From assembly GCF_030247185.1 (NCBI RefSeq), contig NC_080571.1, positions 210,672,880 to 210,736,879 on the forward strand: a stretch of 64,000 nucleotides of DNA, in the 5' to 3' direction. Numbering within the stretch: position 1 is the first letter of the stretch; each line of letters starts with the position of its first letter. A program made the position numbers and the translations under genes. The stretch comes from Malaya genurostris (lineage: Eukaryota; Arthropoda; Insecta; Diptera; Culicidae). Positions 34,886 through 45,328 of this stretch are shown here, one piece after another. The notes under the pieces are model-generated. The model did not search any database. It was not told the DNA's origin and saw only the letters and a list, made by a program, of their open reading frames with translations.

Positions 34886-35394
34886 TCTTTTGTCCTCAAA
34901 TTGCCCTATGCTGTATTGTCGTCTGGTAATTCCTCGTCTTACTTGCATTCATGGTGTAACATTTCTTAGCTTTTTTCCCGCTGTCGGTTCACCGCAGGGC
35001 CAGCTAGGTCTCCGTGAACGATTTTACCATACGGAACTCGAATTGTCGATTGTCAACTGTCTCGGGATCCATTTGTAAAACTAGTCTGAACTTTCTACGA
35101 CCACACCCATAATTTTTTATCGAAGCACTTCTTACTTGAAAACCATCTCGACAGGCTTTAAGGGCCAGTGTGTTTTAGGATGTTTTAGAGGGCTATTTTC
35201 ACGCTTCAAATCTGATTTTCTCAGAAACGGTGACGAATATTAAAAAAACCCACCTGACAATCTCTTAGAAAATTAGTTTAAATTATTCTGTGAAAATTTC
35301 AGAATGATTCATTGACTTTAGCGGTCGGGAAAGTCTTTCAACTTGTTAATTGAATATCTCGCCCTCAAAAGCATGAATCAAAAATCTATCCTGA
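34886..35394. other. No feature recognised
   Basis: No gene or repeat recognised; only a short open frame at 34890-35078 without domain evidence. Confidence 0.35.
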
Positions 35395-35745
35395 CAATGT
35401 CTAGATAATTTAATTTAGATGCAATTATTTCTCAAAAACATACATGTTGTCGCGATAAAAATATAGTGAATTTTATTTTTCTGAAGGTAAGTCGATTTCT
35501 ATAGACGCTCCATTTTTTATGTTCCAGTTTCCTGGTAACGTAACGAAACATGAGAGAGAAATAAAATCAGCTCAGCAAGGCTGCCAAACAAGCGGTAGCT
35601 TTATTGGATGCAAACACATTTTATGCAAACTTGTAACCGAAAATATCGAAACTTTTCTGGTCACCCGGCCGATCGAGAGTTATTTTGTACATATGCGAGA
35701 GAGCATGGAGAGAAATGTAATGTAAGCCACATGGTTATACGCGAC
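35395..35745. repeat. Dispersed repeat D, copy 2
   Basis: Counterpart of 23640-24110. Matching blocks include cgcgataaaaata, gagagaaataaaatcagctc and catatgcgagagag, in the same order and orientation. Confidence 0.55.
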
Positions 35746-37167
35746 CTACTGGCATCAGCCCTGAAGCGTGTAAATATTACACTCTAAACTTGTTTTATCC
35801 AAAATTCGATAAATTTTTACCCACGCAATAAAATATTGTACACAAACGAAAGTGAGGCACCATTTTTTCGACTACAGTCTTTAAGTGCAACATTTCGGGG
35901 TCGGGTCGCCTGCGGCAACATTTTCTCCCGAGGACGAACAAAAGTCATCATTATTTTTAATGACACGATCCGTCCGTTGTCACCAGGCGTAAGCTTCCGG
36001 TTCGTCTAGCACGGAAGAGATATTATTTGATGTAACATATTTATTATGCACACATGCACATGCAAGTTCCAGCAGATGCATTTTTGAAAACGATTGTCAG
36101 ATTGCAATCGAGCGGTATACGTAGGGGGGAAAACGCATTACGCACAAAGCATCTGTAGTAACTGAAGGGCATGTGCTTCATATTCCGCTCCTGACGACTG
36201 GCTGAATGATAATGCGGGAGGAGGAGGAAAGGAGAAAATAACTTGTCGCGAATGAAAATGTTCTGACTTCCGCTAAGGTTACACCGGTAAATGGAGCAGG
36301 GTCAACCTGTTTATTTTTAAACTCACATAAAAACCGATAGATCTTATCAATTATACCGATGTGTTCGAATTTATTATACAACGAACTTCTTGCAAAATAA
36401 ATCTGCACAAAATTTTCATCTTGTTCGATTCTGGTTTACTACTAACAGTTATTCGTTGTGAACAGAATCGCATTGATTTTTTCCGCAAATTTATAGGTAC
36501 CTCATTCAACAAGTTCCACCATTTTCTAGTCATTGAATCAATCTCCCTACGAATATCTCGATCCACTTCCGTACCCCAAAGCCGTCCTCCTATCAGCAAT
36601 TCCGGTAACGAGGAAGAAAGTCCGCAAGAAAAACAAGCAAGTATCCAACATGACGGTCGACTATCGAAATCACCCACCCCCCTCCCCCACGGAACGGCCC
36701 AGAGCAGACTCGGGGCGAACTAATCCGGATGAGATCAGATTAGTATCAATGTGAAAGGTTGAGACACGGGCTAAAAAGGAAAAAAACCATAGTGCGAAAA
36801 TAAATCGAGTGGGCGTTTTCCGACTAGCCGGGGGCCGCACAGAAAAACACAAAGTACGATGGTTGACGTGGGAGTGCGTGGGCGCTGCCCGCCCGATATA
36901 ATCTGGAGTAAGACGCAGATGCACACGCTCATAGTCCAGTCTCCTTGTTGGTTTGGGGGGGCGGAGGGCGAACTAACGCCGTTCGAAAGCGATTGAAAAC
37001 AAGCTGCTGCCGTCCGGGAAAGAAAGAAAGAAAGGATCGTAAATTTTCTCATGCGCGCAGACCATTTGTAGCGATTAGCATATTTTGTTCAACATTGTTG
37101 CAACGGATTGAGCCGTACGGGGAAATGATGACATAATTATTTATTTTAAAACCAAAAGTCAGATTTG

Positions 37168-37175
37168 TATAAATA
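37168..37175 (+). promoter_or_regulatory. Candidate TATA box
   Basis: TATAAATA followed about 40 and 48 bp later by TCCAGT and TTCAGT, which resemble the arthropod initiator, and then by a short open frame from 37228 (MVYKDKKSEIQRF, 14 codons). The spacing to the initiators is longer than the usual 30 bp or so. It lies in a repeat-poor island, which makes it more interesting than other TATA-like strings here, but it is unproven. Confidence 0.2.
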
Positions 37176-37521
37176 GCGCGGATGCATTTTCGTTCTTCCC
37201 AACAGCTCCAGTGTTTTCAGTGCTGCGATGGTCTATAAGGATAAGAAGTCAGAAATTCAGAGATTCAAAAATCTGTGAATCAGTGGAACAATATATGCAG
37301 CCAGTAACTCGAACCGGGACCCGATTCCTGTATTAGCTGCTGATTTGCATTTTATGATTGAAAGTTGCATCGAGCGTTTCTCGTTTGGCAAAAAGATCTA
37401 ACGAAAACCGAAGTCGAATCTTGCATTGAAGTGGTCCCTGTCAAGCTGTCTGGGATGATCAAATTTCATTGTCACGTCTTCGCTTTCGGTGACACCGTCA
37501 TCGCATCGTTGGAGGTTGAAA

Positions 37522-37526
<5 letters not shown>

Positions 37527-37576
<50 letters not shown>
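37527..37576. repeat. CT (GAGA) dinucleotide microsatellite
   Basis: About 24 uninterrupted CT units. The Arg-Glu and Ser-Leu repeat proteins read through here are artefacts. GA tracts can bind GAGA factor in Drosophila; no role is shown here. Confidence 0.9.
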
Positions 37577-37578
<2 letters not shown>

Positions 37579-38240
37579 GGCAGCCGACCGATTTTGCCTT
37601 CTCACGCCTTAGATCTCCAAGGTAGCCGCCGAAGGTTGTCTGGCCCGGACGCGACACTGTAAACGAAATTATATTTACCTCATTTGCATGCTCTTTCGTT
37701 ATAATTTTTTTTTTGTTTTCTCTTCTTGTTTTGGTGGTCCAAACTGCTCCGCATGTTTTGAACTCATTCGACCATGACCACAAAGAATCGTTGCGGGTTG
37801 CGCTCGAAACCCAATGTTTGAACATCGCACAAACGCCATCACAGCCTCAAGATACGAATTTCAACCGGATCGAGCATCAGCAGCGCAATGAAATATGTCA
37901 AACAGGGATTTATGATCGCCAGCAGTGCGCGTGTGTCTGCTTAAGCCTGGGAACGTCCATACGGGACCACCAGCTGTAAATCGGTACAATTAATCATAAT
38001 TAAGTGCTGTGCCTTTGGATTAAGCTCCCACCGGGTGGAGCGAGAAAGCGGGCATTTTGCGTCGTTTTTTTGCCGTTCGTTCTGGGATCACCACCAAACT
38101 TATTGTATTCCTTCAACCAAACTCCGAATGACCACTTACCAATCGTAGCTACAGAAACTCATGTAACCAAAATGATGAGATATGAAACGCCAAAATCCTT
38201 TACGACTTTTTTTTATTTATGTGATCTTTAGTTACAGAAC

Positions 38241-38514
38241 AATATGCTAATGACTACGATCACAAATGACATTCGGTCGAAAGCAATTTTTCACCCACTT
38301 TGATCTCTATTTTCACTAGCTCCAAATATCACATAAATTAAATCACGTAAAAAAAGTATAACTTCGGATATCCACATAAGACTCACATTGCTTCGAAAAT
38401 GAGCATAACGAATTTTCATTTCACTTAATTCAAAACACGTAACTTCGGAAACAACAAATAAAAAAACCCCTTCTTAATACACCTAGTGCTTTCTTCAAAA
38501 CAGTCTCATGAAAA
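38241..38514. other. No feature recognised
   Basis: AT-rich sequence between island 5 and a family A array. Confidence 0.35.
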
Positions 38515-38609
38515 CATTTTTGCCTTTCTCATATAGAAGGTTATGCAATCACTTGAAAAACCGACTAGTGAAAAGTGTCATATACCATTCGACTCAGTTA
38601 ATCGAGCTG

Positions 38610-38672
<63 letters not shown>

Positions 38673-39235
38673 TGTTTGTGTCAAATAATCTCACTAGGTT
38701 TTCTCGGAGATGGTTGAACCGATTTTGACAAACTTAGATTCAAATGAAAGGTCTCGTGGTCCCATACGGAATTCCTGAATTTCATCCGAATCCGACTTCC
38801 GGTTCCGGAATTATAGGGTAAAGTGTGTTCAATATTGTACACCGTCATTTAAACCGGCGAAACAAAAAACGTAAAAAAATTGCTAAACTGGTCTCAAAAC
38901 TACACAAATCGATAGTCATTATCAGTAGGCAACTAAACAAACCGATTCCGGCTATCCTGGTTCCCTTTATCCGGTTCCGGAGAGAAGAATTTGTGTGTCA
39001 TGTTAGTTGGTGGCCGTACGAACCGACTTTGATTATACCGGTTCTCGGGTTCCGGTGCCGGAAGTGCATATAATAGTGAATCCATTTCGTTTTCTTAAGG
39101 ATGACGCAATCAAAGCACTGTTTTATTCTGTATGCTATACACAAACAATCTCTTGGTTTCTTTCAAAAATCGAAGAGAAAATTTTTGAATAGGATACCAC
39201 TATATTATATGTACATGAGAAGGCATAAAAAAAAT
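38515..39235 (+). repeat. Family A array repeat, copy 3
   Basis: Head tgcctttctcatatagaagg, the shared ataccattcgactcagttaa segment, a TC/TG microsatellite (38615-38680), and units with cores near 38793 (ccgacttccggttccgg) and 38975 (ccggttccggagag). The tail is atgtacatgagaaggcat. Internal segments match copy 1 near 9530-9720 very closely, including aaatcgatag-cattat-agtaggcaac. Confidence 0.65.
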
Positions 39236-39493
39236 GAAAACAGGTTTTTATTTTTTTATTGAATAATTTGCGACACTAATTTGGGCTCATTTTTGACACC
39301 ATTTGATTCAGATTGAATCGAGTAGTTCACAAAAGCATTCTTCAGTGTTTATATCACATAGTAGGCATCATTTTTCCAACCAAGCCCTTGACATTTACGT
39401 TGCCTATTTGTATGAGAAGAGTGTTGCTAATCTAAAAAAAACCCTTCCTAGTCCATTTAGTGGAATTTTCATAGATCTTGAAAAATCACCATA

Positions 39494-39693
39494 GGGGGGA
39501 GTACATGAAATTTCCGAAATCGAAAAAAATTTTTTGATGCCAAAAGGCTTAGAATTGCATGAAACGTCGAAATTTAGTGTCATCTCGAAAAAAATTTATT
39601 TTGAGATGACACTAAATCTCGACGTTTCATGCAATTTCGAAACTTTTGGCATCAAAAAAGTTTTCGATATTGGAAATTTCATGTACTCCCCCC
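39494..39693. mobile_element. 200-bp hairpin MITE flanked by TA
   Basis: Nearly perfect palindrome starting GGGGGGAGTACATGAAATTT and ending with its inverse, with TA on both sides (39492-39493, 39694-39695). The turn lies near 39595, around aaatttattttgagat. No coding capacity. The transcript would fold into one long hairpin. TA duplication suggests mobilisation by a Tc1/mariner transposase. Confidence 0.75.
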
Positions 39694-39899
39694 TATGGTC
39701 CTTTTTCAAGATTGGAAATTTTCAAAATTTTACCGCCGGGCGACATATGTCCGATTTAGCTCAAATTCGACTCCTTTACGTATGTCCGATTTAGCTCAAA
39801 TTTTGCATGAGGACTTTTTTCGAGGTGCTTAAACTTTTGAGCACTAGAGCTTTACGAAAATAGAGGTGATCCGAAAATTTTGGCATCCTTATATATATA

Positions 39900-40378
39900 A
39901 GAGCGGTAAAAATCAACGTGTTTTGTCAGTTACGTCAATTATACCATTATATCTCCGGAACCAAAAGTCACAGCCATTTGATCTTCGAACTTGATCAATG
40001 ACCTAACAATAGCTTTAACGGGCCTAGACTTGGTAAAATCGCCATCTCCGAGAAACTTGCGCGGTAAAAATACAACACGTTTTGTCGGTTACGTCATTTA
40101 TGCCATCATATCTCCGGAACCAAAAGTCTCAGCCATTTGATCTTCGAACTTGATCAATGGCCCGACAGTAGCTTTCAAACGAGACTAAGTTTGTTAGAAT
40201 CGGTTCGACCGTCTCTGAGAAATTTGAGCGGTAAAAATATCTTCGAAAAGTGCACACACATACACACACAGACATTTTCCTATCTCGTCGAACTGAATCG
40301 AATGGTATATAACACTATGGGTCTCCGAGGCTCCGTTCGAAAGTCGTTTTTTTCAGCAATTCTAATACCTTTCTATAG
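39900..40378 (-). repeat. Family B array repeat in inverse orientation
   Basis: Read on the minus strand, it starts with gcctttctctatagaaagg, continues with ataccattcgattcagttcg and a TG tract, then gives two units with ttgatcaagttcgaagatca and ggttccggagatat. The head is the same as in family A, which links the two families. Confidence 0.65.
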
Positions 40379-40793
40379 AGAAAGGCAAAATCGCTCAATA
40401 AATTCGTATAAAAACTACGGGGATGTTTGAACTCTTGACCTAGAACTACACGAAAGCTATCCAAATCAGTGTAAATTATTGTTTTTAATATTAAGGCAAC
40501 AGTTTCCTTGTGTTTTCTCATATGCGAATTTGTTTTCTATACGAAATATGCTTTCGATAAAAATGCTTTGAAAATTTTGGATGCTCCAAAAAGAACCGAT
40601 TATTTTGTTGGTGATGCTGATATCAAAATCATCCAGCACGGGATAATCAGATCCTTCGGTACTCAATAGCTTTTTTTTTATTTAAAAGATATTTTTATTC
40701 AGGCCTATTTGCGTACAAGCTTTACGTGGCCGATTGAACCGATTTTTTAAACAATTTTTTTTTTTTGAGTTGGATCTCGTTGTCACCCTTTTT

Positions 40794-42462
40794 CTAGGGG
40801 GAGAGGAGCTTCCATTTCCCTCCTGGGGTTTGAGGGGCACTTCGTTCGTGGTTCGTCTCGTCATCCATTGCCGCATCGATGGTATTGTTGTCGATTTCCG
40901 TCTTCTTTTCGTTGCTAGTTGCTGTAGATGCGCCATGTTGTACATTGGTTGCAATTGCTGGTTGGTTGGAGGGTAAGTTGTTAACTGCAGCTAGTGTACT
41001 TTGTTCTATAGGGGATACGTTGGATGGTTTCGTTGAAGGGGATGCTTCATTGTTGTTGGTGGCTGTCACAGGTGTTCTGGGGCTGTATGGGGTCGGTGTG
41101 AAGGAAGCACCGTTGTCCTTTGGTGTAGTTGTCTCCTTGTCCAGTTTATCACATGGCTTACCGTAGTGAACTGCTTTTTGGCAATATTGACATGTGGCCA
41201 TCTGATTATCATAGGTAACAAGTGATTTGCACGGAATTCTTGGACCTTGACCGAAAATCACATAAGAAGGTATAGCCTTCTTCAAATGTATGCGTAATAA
41301 ATGTACGCCATTTAGATTACCGGGGAATGTTCTTCCCCTTATCTTTTTCGATAGAGAGTATCTCTCCGTATTGGGACTTAGTTTTGCGAATATATGAATC
41401 GGTGACGCTTGAGGAAACATCATGCACACGCACTTCTATAGCACTATCTTCCATATATACTGGAATGTTGTACCTAATGTTCTCGTGCTCCACATAGTGC
41501 ACATTGTTATTTTCATCCAACTCTTTATAAAACTGGATGTAAACAACATTATTTGCATTGAAGTAAATGCACACGTTTAATGTCAAGATGCATTTGCTCC
41601 TTAAGGTAGCGCTTCGCCGTGGTCACGGGAGTTCGCTGCCTATCCCGGGGTTTCACGCACTTTACCCAAAATTGTTAGAAAACGGGAAAGAAAACGGAAA
41701 TTCCAAGAACATACGATTCTAGATAATTAATTTTTCTATCGATTCGTATATAAATTGTGCCTGATAAACGTTTTTATCGAAAGATTTCGTGCGAGTTATA
41801 AAAATAAATGAGTTTTTCCTTATTCTTTCGCACGCACACAATGTCAACGCATGCATTGGGGTGTGCAAAATGCCACATGTGGTAGACGCTAACAACATTT
41901 CTTTTGTTTTCATTTTCCGTTCTCTCTGCGTAAACGTTGAATATAGATGAGTAGAAAATGTAAGTAAGTGTTACTACTTTGTAAAATAATTACTATTCAT
42001 GTTTCAATAGAACGAGGAATCAGTAATGATTTTCATCGTTACTAGCTTTGACGCTTTGTTGAAAACGTAGCACATCCCTACATATGCGAGTTGTTTATAG
42101 CGAGAAAAGGAAAAAATAAAACAAAATGTTTAACAAAACTCGCACGAAATCTCGCGAAAGAAAAGCTTTCTAACTGATATTTTTCGCCAAATGCATAGTA
42201 AAATCATTTACCTACAATTGTATGTTTTTGATTTTTCGTGAATCGGGTTAGTATTGGAGAAATTTGCAATTTAGGGTGAAATTTCGGCGACAAAGCAAGA
42301 GGAAGCAGTGAGTTGTCTCGCTTCGACCTGACCACGGCGAAGCGCTACCTTAAGCAAACCTTCAAGTTCTCGTATCGACGGTCGAATTTTGCACTGCCTG
42401 AAGTCAACAACAATTGTATTCTTTCGTATCGGCGGTAGCTTTTGTTCGTTTGGTTCACTCAT
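40794..42462 (-). pseudogene. LINE ORF1 (gag-like, zinc knuckle), interrupted and frameshifted
   Basis: ORF1 proteins of non-LTR elements bind the element RNA. The N-terminus (42462-42354) begins MSEPNEQKLPPIRKNT. After the TTAA insertion the frame resumes with NVVYIQFYKELDENN (41317-41586), then shifts by one base near 41330 into the 211-codon frame 40794-41429. That frame holds CQYCQKAVHYGKPC, a CX2CX4HX4C-type zinc knuckle, followed by a long Thr/Pro/Asn-rich tail ending KWKLLSP. The assignment rests on the knuckle and the layout with a poly-A tail; the exact clade is not determined. Confidence 0.65.
41605..42349. mobile_element. TTAA-flanked non-autonomous element (piggyBac-like insertion)
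   Basis: Perfect 21-bp terminal inverted repeats starting GGTAGCGCTTCGCCGTGG lie just inside TTAA duplicates (41601-41604 and 42350-42353). Longer subterminal inverse blocks occur near 41778 and 42140 (gatttcgtgcgag type). Removing the element and one TTAA restores ORF1 continuity in reading frame (GLLK then EQMHL), which confirms the boundaries. No transposase. TTAA duplication is the hallmark of piggyBac-type elements, although the terminal GG is unlike the usual CC start. Confidence 0.8.
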
Positions 42463-42721
42463 TTCGAGGTCGTTCTATTGTTCACTACACAATACTGTAC
42501 TTGGTTTCTTCTGTCCCAAACGTAAGCGGTTTTGTTTTATCGACTGACTTGGATGAGATATGAAAGCGAACTGATACAAGCTTAAGGAGTGTATCAAAAA
42601 GTAGTTAGCAACATTGATTATTGAATAAAAAAGCGAAAAAAACATATTTTGATATCAGTTTTCGATATATTGTAGAAAAATTACATTTTTAGGCATTTCA
42701 CTGATTATATTAAAGAAAATC

Positions 42722-44415
42722 CTAGTTTTTGTGAAACGCTCGCACTTTGGACTTGACATTCTTCATTAAATTCTGCACAGTTACTTTTGTGACTTTCCTG
42801 GTGGCAGCTGTCCAGTTTTTTTAACTCCTGTATGTTTGGGACACTGTACCTTCCTTCCGAAAGTGCCGCTTGACAATTGCCCAATGACTTTCAATTGGCC
42901 GAAGATCCGGGAAGTTCGGTGAGTTGATGTCCTTTTCCACGAATTGTACATTATTTTTTGACAACCACTGTAGAACGGAGTTGGCGTAGTGGGCTGAAGC
43001 CAAATCCGGCCAGAAGAGAGGAGGAGCCTTATGCTTTCTGTACAGTGGCAGCATTCTCTTCTTCAAACATTCTTCCTCGTACACCTTGGCGTTATTGTGC
43101 CCTTCGTGAAGAAAATCGACGACCGCAAACCACAGGTACAAATTGCTTGCCAGACCAACACCTTCTGTCCAAACTTTTCCATCGCCCCGTGGTGTTAGCG
43201 TCGTCCTGGTCCTGGTACACCGATTTCTTATAATATTGCGGTCCGGGTAGCGCTCTAGAGTCTTCCTTGGCGCAGGTTTCGTCGTCGATCAGGATGCATC
43301 CGTCTTTATTCTGTAGAATCCGGATATACAGTTTTCCCGCTCTTGTTTTGGCCTGAACTTGCTGTACCAGGGACTTTTTCGGCACCTTCTGTTTCTTGTA
43401 CTTTTTCAGAGAGTTCCGAACTTTGATCCGTTGAATCATCCCGATGCTGGTGCTGAACTGCTTGGCCAAATCCCGCGTTGACGCCGATGGGTTTTTCCTG
43501 ATGTACTCGATCAATTTTAAGACCCGGCCGGGCTGGCTGGGACCCGTTTTCCTACCGGATCGGGGCAAATCCTTCATGGAAAGGGTCTTACCGAACTTCT
43601 CGATAATGTATGATGGTTGTAACGACTGGAAGATGAGTTTATATAAGTATTGACGGCTTTCTCAGTCCCAAACTGCCCTGATCCAACATATGTTTCAACA
43701 CAATCACACTTTTTATACAGCACAAGCCAAAATCATCGACAGCACCTACCGATCGTCATCTTTACCCATACTAGAGATGTACCATATTACAAACACAGCC
43801 AATACCATCAATCATCGTACCGATGTAGAAGGACTCAACACTATCTACGCAGGCATTTTACACACAATTAAAGCTACCACTAGTCGCCGAAAAAGAGTCA
43901 CAACAGAGAGCAAAATGATTGTGGATTAATTTCTACGGACCGTTGTGAAGCAAGTGTACACCCAGAGAGTCGGTGACTGTTATCGACTACCAAATGCAAA
44001 TCCGCGAAGCAATTAAAGCCGTTTAAAATTGTTGAACTTCTTACCGTTGGCAATCAGCGTACTCGACAAAAACGAATTGACTAAAGTGAGTTTAACATAT
44101 GTTTGTAGTATTTGTATTTATGTAATTTTTTTGCATATTCTTTTTGACAATAATAAAAACACAACTTTACAGTTTCCCTTGAAAAAGGTCATCAAAAACG
44201 GCCGAAACGTCGGGCAATTTAAGAATTAAATCGTTTGCCTAGTGATTTGGGACTGAGAAAGCCGTCAATACTTATATAAACTTCTCGATAATATTTTTGA
44301 CACTGGTGTGGTGCACTTTCACCCGTTTTTCAATTTCGTTGTACGTGACACCACTTTCTGAGCATCAAGTGTGCAGAATTTTCCTTCGCGTTTCCGGATC
44401 AATTCGACTCATCAT
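42722..44415 (-). pseudogene. DD37E (ITmD37E) transposase pseudogene
   Basis: Cut-and-paste transposase of the mosquito-described DD37E lineage. From the start at 44415 it reads MMSRIDPETRRKILHT, then a stop. Next come an HTH-type region with SGRKTGPSQPG and NPSASTRDLAKQFSTS, the first Asp in CILIDDETC, KVLVWQAICTCG (other frame), the second Asp in FWPDLASAHY and the Glu in PIESHW. I count 37 residues between the last two. The C-terminus is KNVKSKVRAFHKN, stop at 42722. Defects are an early stop, at least two frameshifts between 43210 and 43090, an in-frame stop at 42821 and the 43608-44278 insertion. Confidence 0.8.
43608..44278 (+). mobile_element. 5'-truncated Penelope-like retroelement (PLE)
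   Basis: It is bounded by exact copies of AACTTCTCGATAAT (43594-43607 and 44279-44292), a 14-bp target duplication. A perfect 36-bp inverted repeat lies at 43637-43672 and 44246-44281. Frame 43690-43929 contains LEMYHITNTANTINHRTDVE, which resembles the end of the GIY-YIG endonuclease of Penelope-like elements. Downstream is acggccgaaacgtcgggc, a motif common in PLE 3' regions. The 29 bp outside the left repeat would be the extra 5' tail known from PLEs. Class assignment is an inference from these combined traits. Confidence 0.65.
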
Positions 44416-44528
44416 TGAAACGATAAACCGTACCGAAACCAATCGATTGCGCAGCTGTTATTGACAAATCAAGCCATTTCAGAGTAATAACTGTTTGAAT
44501 GTTGCTAACTACTTATCGATACACTCCT

Positions 44529-44740
44529 TAATTTGTCCGAACAATAACGGAGTAGCAACACACGGACTGCCTCTAATACTAATGCTACTTACTACAAATT
44601 CATTTTATATTTCATGGATTTTAAAGGATTATTCAATACAAAAATTATGTTCGTTTTGCTTCAGAGCGTCTTTCTCTCTGTGATCCTGATATTATTCTCC
44701 TTAGATATTTTCTATAGATCAAGTTCTGTACATGACATAC
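44529..44740. other. No feature recognised
   Basis: AT-rich flank of the DD37E element. Confidence 0.35.
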
Positions 44741-44847
44741 TCAGGAAGAAAGGTCTTTTTTATCAACTTCACTAAGTCTTTGTTCTGAGTTACAAACACC
44801 ACATGAGTAAATAACGAGTGGATCACAGGCATGCGAGGGGCCGCCAT
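44741..44847 (-). CDS. Candidate short ORF or first coding exon
   Basis: On the minus strand an ATG at 44847-44845 lies directly after a GC-rich stretch and is followed by MAAPRMPVIHSLFTHVVFVT and then a lysine-rich segment. The reading frame stays open to a stop 42 codons on, and a GTATGT donor-like sequence lies just before that stop (44740-44735). The alternative frame through the same DNA is also open. No homolog is recognised; this is weak evidence. Confidence 0.12.
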
Positions 44848-44914
44848 TTCCGACGGCGGGTCGGCGGCCGACTCGGACTACCTAAACACCACAATTCTAT
44901 CCTTTTGTTGTATT

Positions 44915-45115
44915 CAACCATACGACATTTTGGTATCTCGTATGCCTATTCGGTACTTCGACCTGTTGTTACATTCGACCTTCTATTTCCGTCGATGTTT
45001 TGATACATTCACCGATTTCTGACTTTCGATATTCCTTTATTCGACCCTCTGTCGTTCGACGTTTTGTTATTCGACCTTTGGTCATTTGACGTTTTGGTAT
45101 AAAACCGTTTTCTAA
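44915..45115. repeat. Minisatellite of TTCGACCTTTTGT-type units
   Basis: Degenerate tandem units of about 14-16 bp, with recurring ttcgacctt, ttcgacgttttg and ttatTCGACC-like strings. Unit boundaries are loose and the 5' part is more diverged than the 3' part. Confidence 0.65.
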
Positions 45116-45328
45116 TTCATCGATCATTTGATATGTATCCAACAAACATCACATAGTAACCAATTTAGTTATTTTTTTTACTAATGACACAATCGATACG
45201 TTGCTTAACTCCATTGAAGTGCTATTAGTAAACACCCAGGGGCGTAATCCTTCCTCGCTAAGGGAATTGTATTTATTCGACATGTGCTTTCTATTGGACA
45301 GATTTAAAACTGAACTGAGTCCTCTTAC

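Larger units (their letters stand above)
35760..38240. other. Unique GC-richer island 5
   Basis: Longest repeat-poor block, with several overlapping frames (36351-36754 on both strands, 36670-37052 minus, 37713-37979 plus) but no recognised domain. A possible exon begins after ttttctag at 36528. It could end before gtaacgagg near 36605, or run to a stop near 36720 in another frame. The island contains CAACATTGTTGCA at 37090-37102, a TATA-like box at 37168 and a CT microsatellite at 37527. Confidence 0.35.
40672..42480 (-). mobile_element. ORF1-only non-LTR retrotransposon with poly-A tail, interrupted
   Basis: On the minus strand, an ORF1 (from 42462) is followed about 110 bp after its stop by an AATAAA-containing 3' end and an A-run at about 40672-40680. 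No endonuclease or reverse transcriptase lies between, so the copy is either internally deleted or a half-LINE. A 745-bp TTAA element (41605-42349) splits the ORF near its start. A related ORF1 fragment is at 54700-55165. Confidence 0.65.
42585..44528 (-). mobile_element. ITm DD37E transposon, interrupted by a Penelope-like fragment
   Basis: Terminal inverted repeats AGGAGTGTATC followed by AAGTAGTTAGCAACATT-type sequence are at 42585 and, inverted, at 44528. TA lies outside both (42583-42584, 44529-44530). Removing the 671-bp insertion at 43608-44278 leaves about 1.27 kb, the normal length for this family. Both ends are intact but the transposase is dead, so it could only move in trans. Confidence 0.8.

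Noticed and set aside
37365..37825. Frames with long Ser-Leu or Arg-Glu repeats
   Set aside because: They are readings through a CT microsatellite.
38508..38728. Frames with Leu-Ser and Cys-Val repeats
   Set aside because: They read a TC/TG microsatellite in the head of a family A array.
43608..44278. Active hammerhead ribozyme in the PLE fragment
   Set aside because: The GCCGAAACGTC part is present but the CTGATGA part of the core is not, so only a relic can be argued.
42585..44528. Functional autonomous DD37E transposon
   Set aside because: Ends are intact, but the transposase has two stops, at least two frameshifts and a 671-bp insertion.
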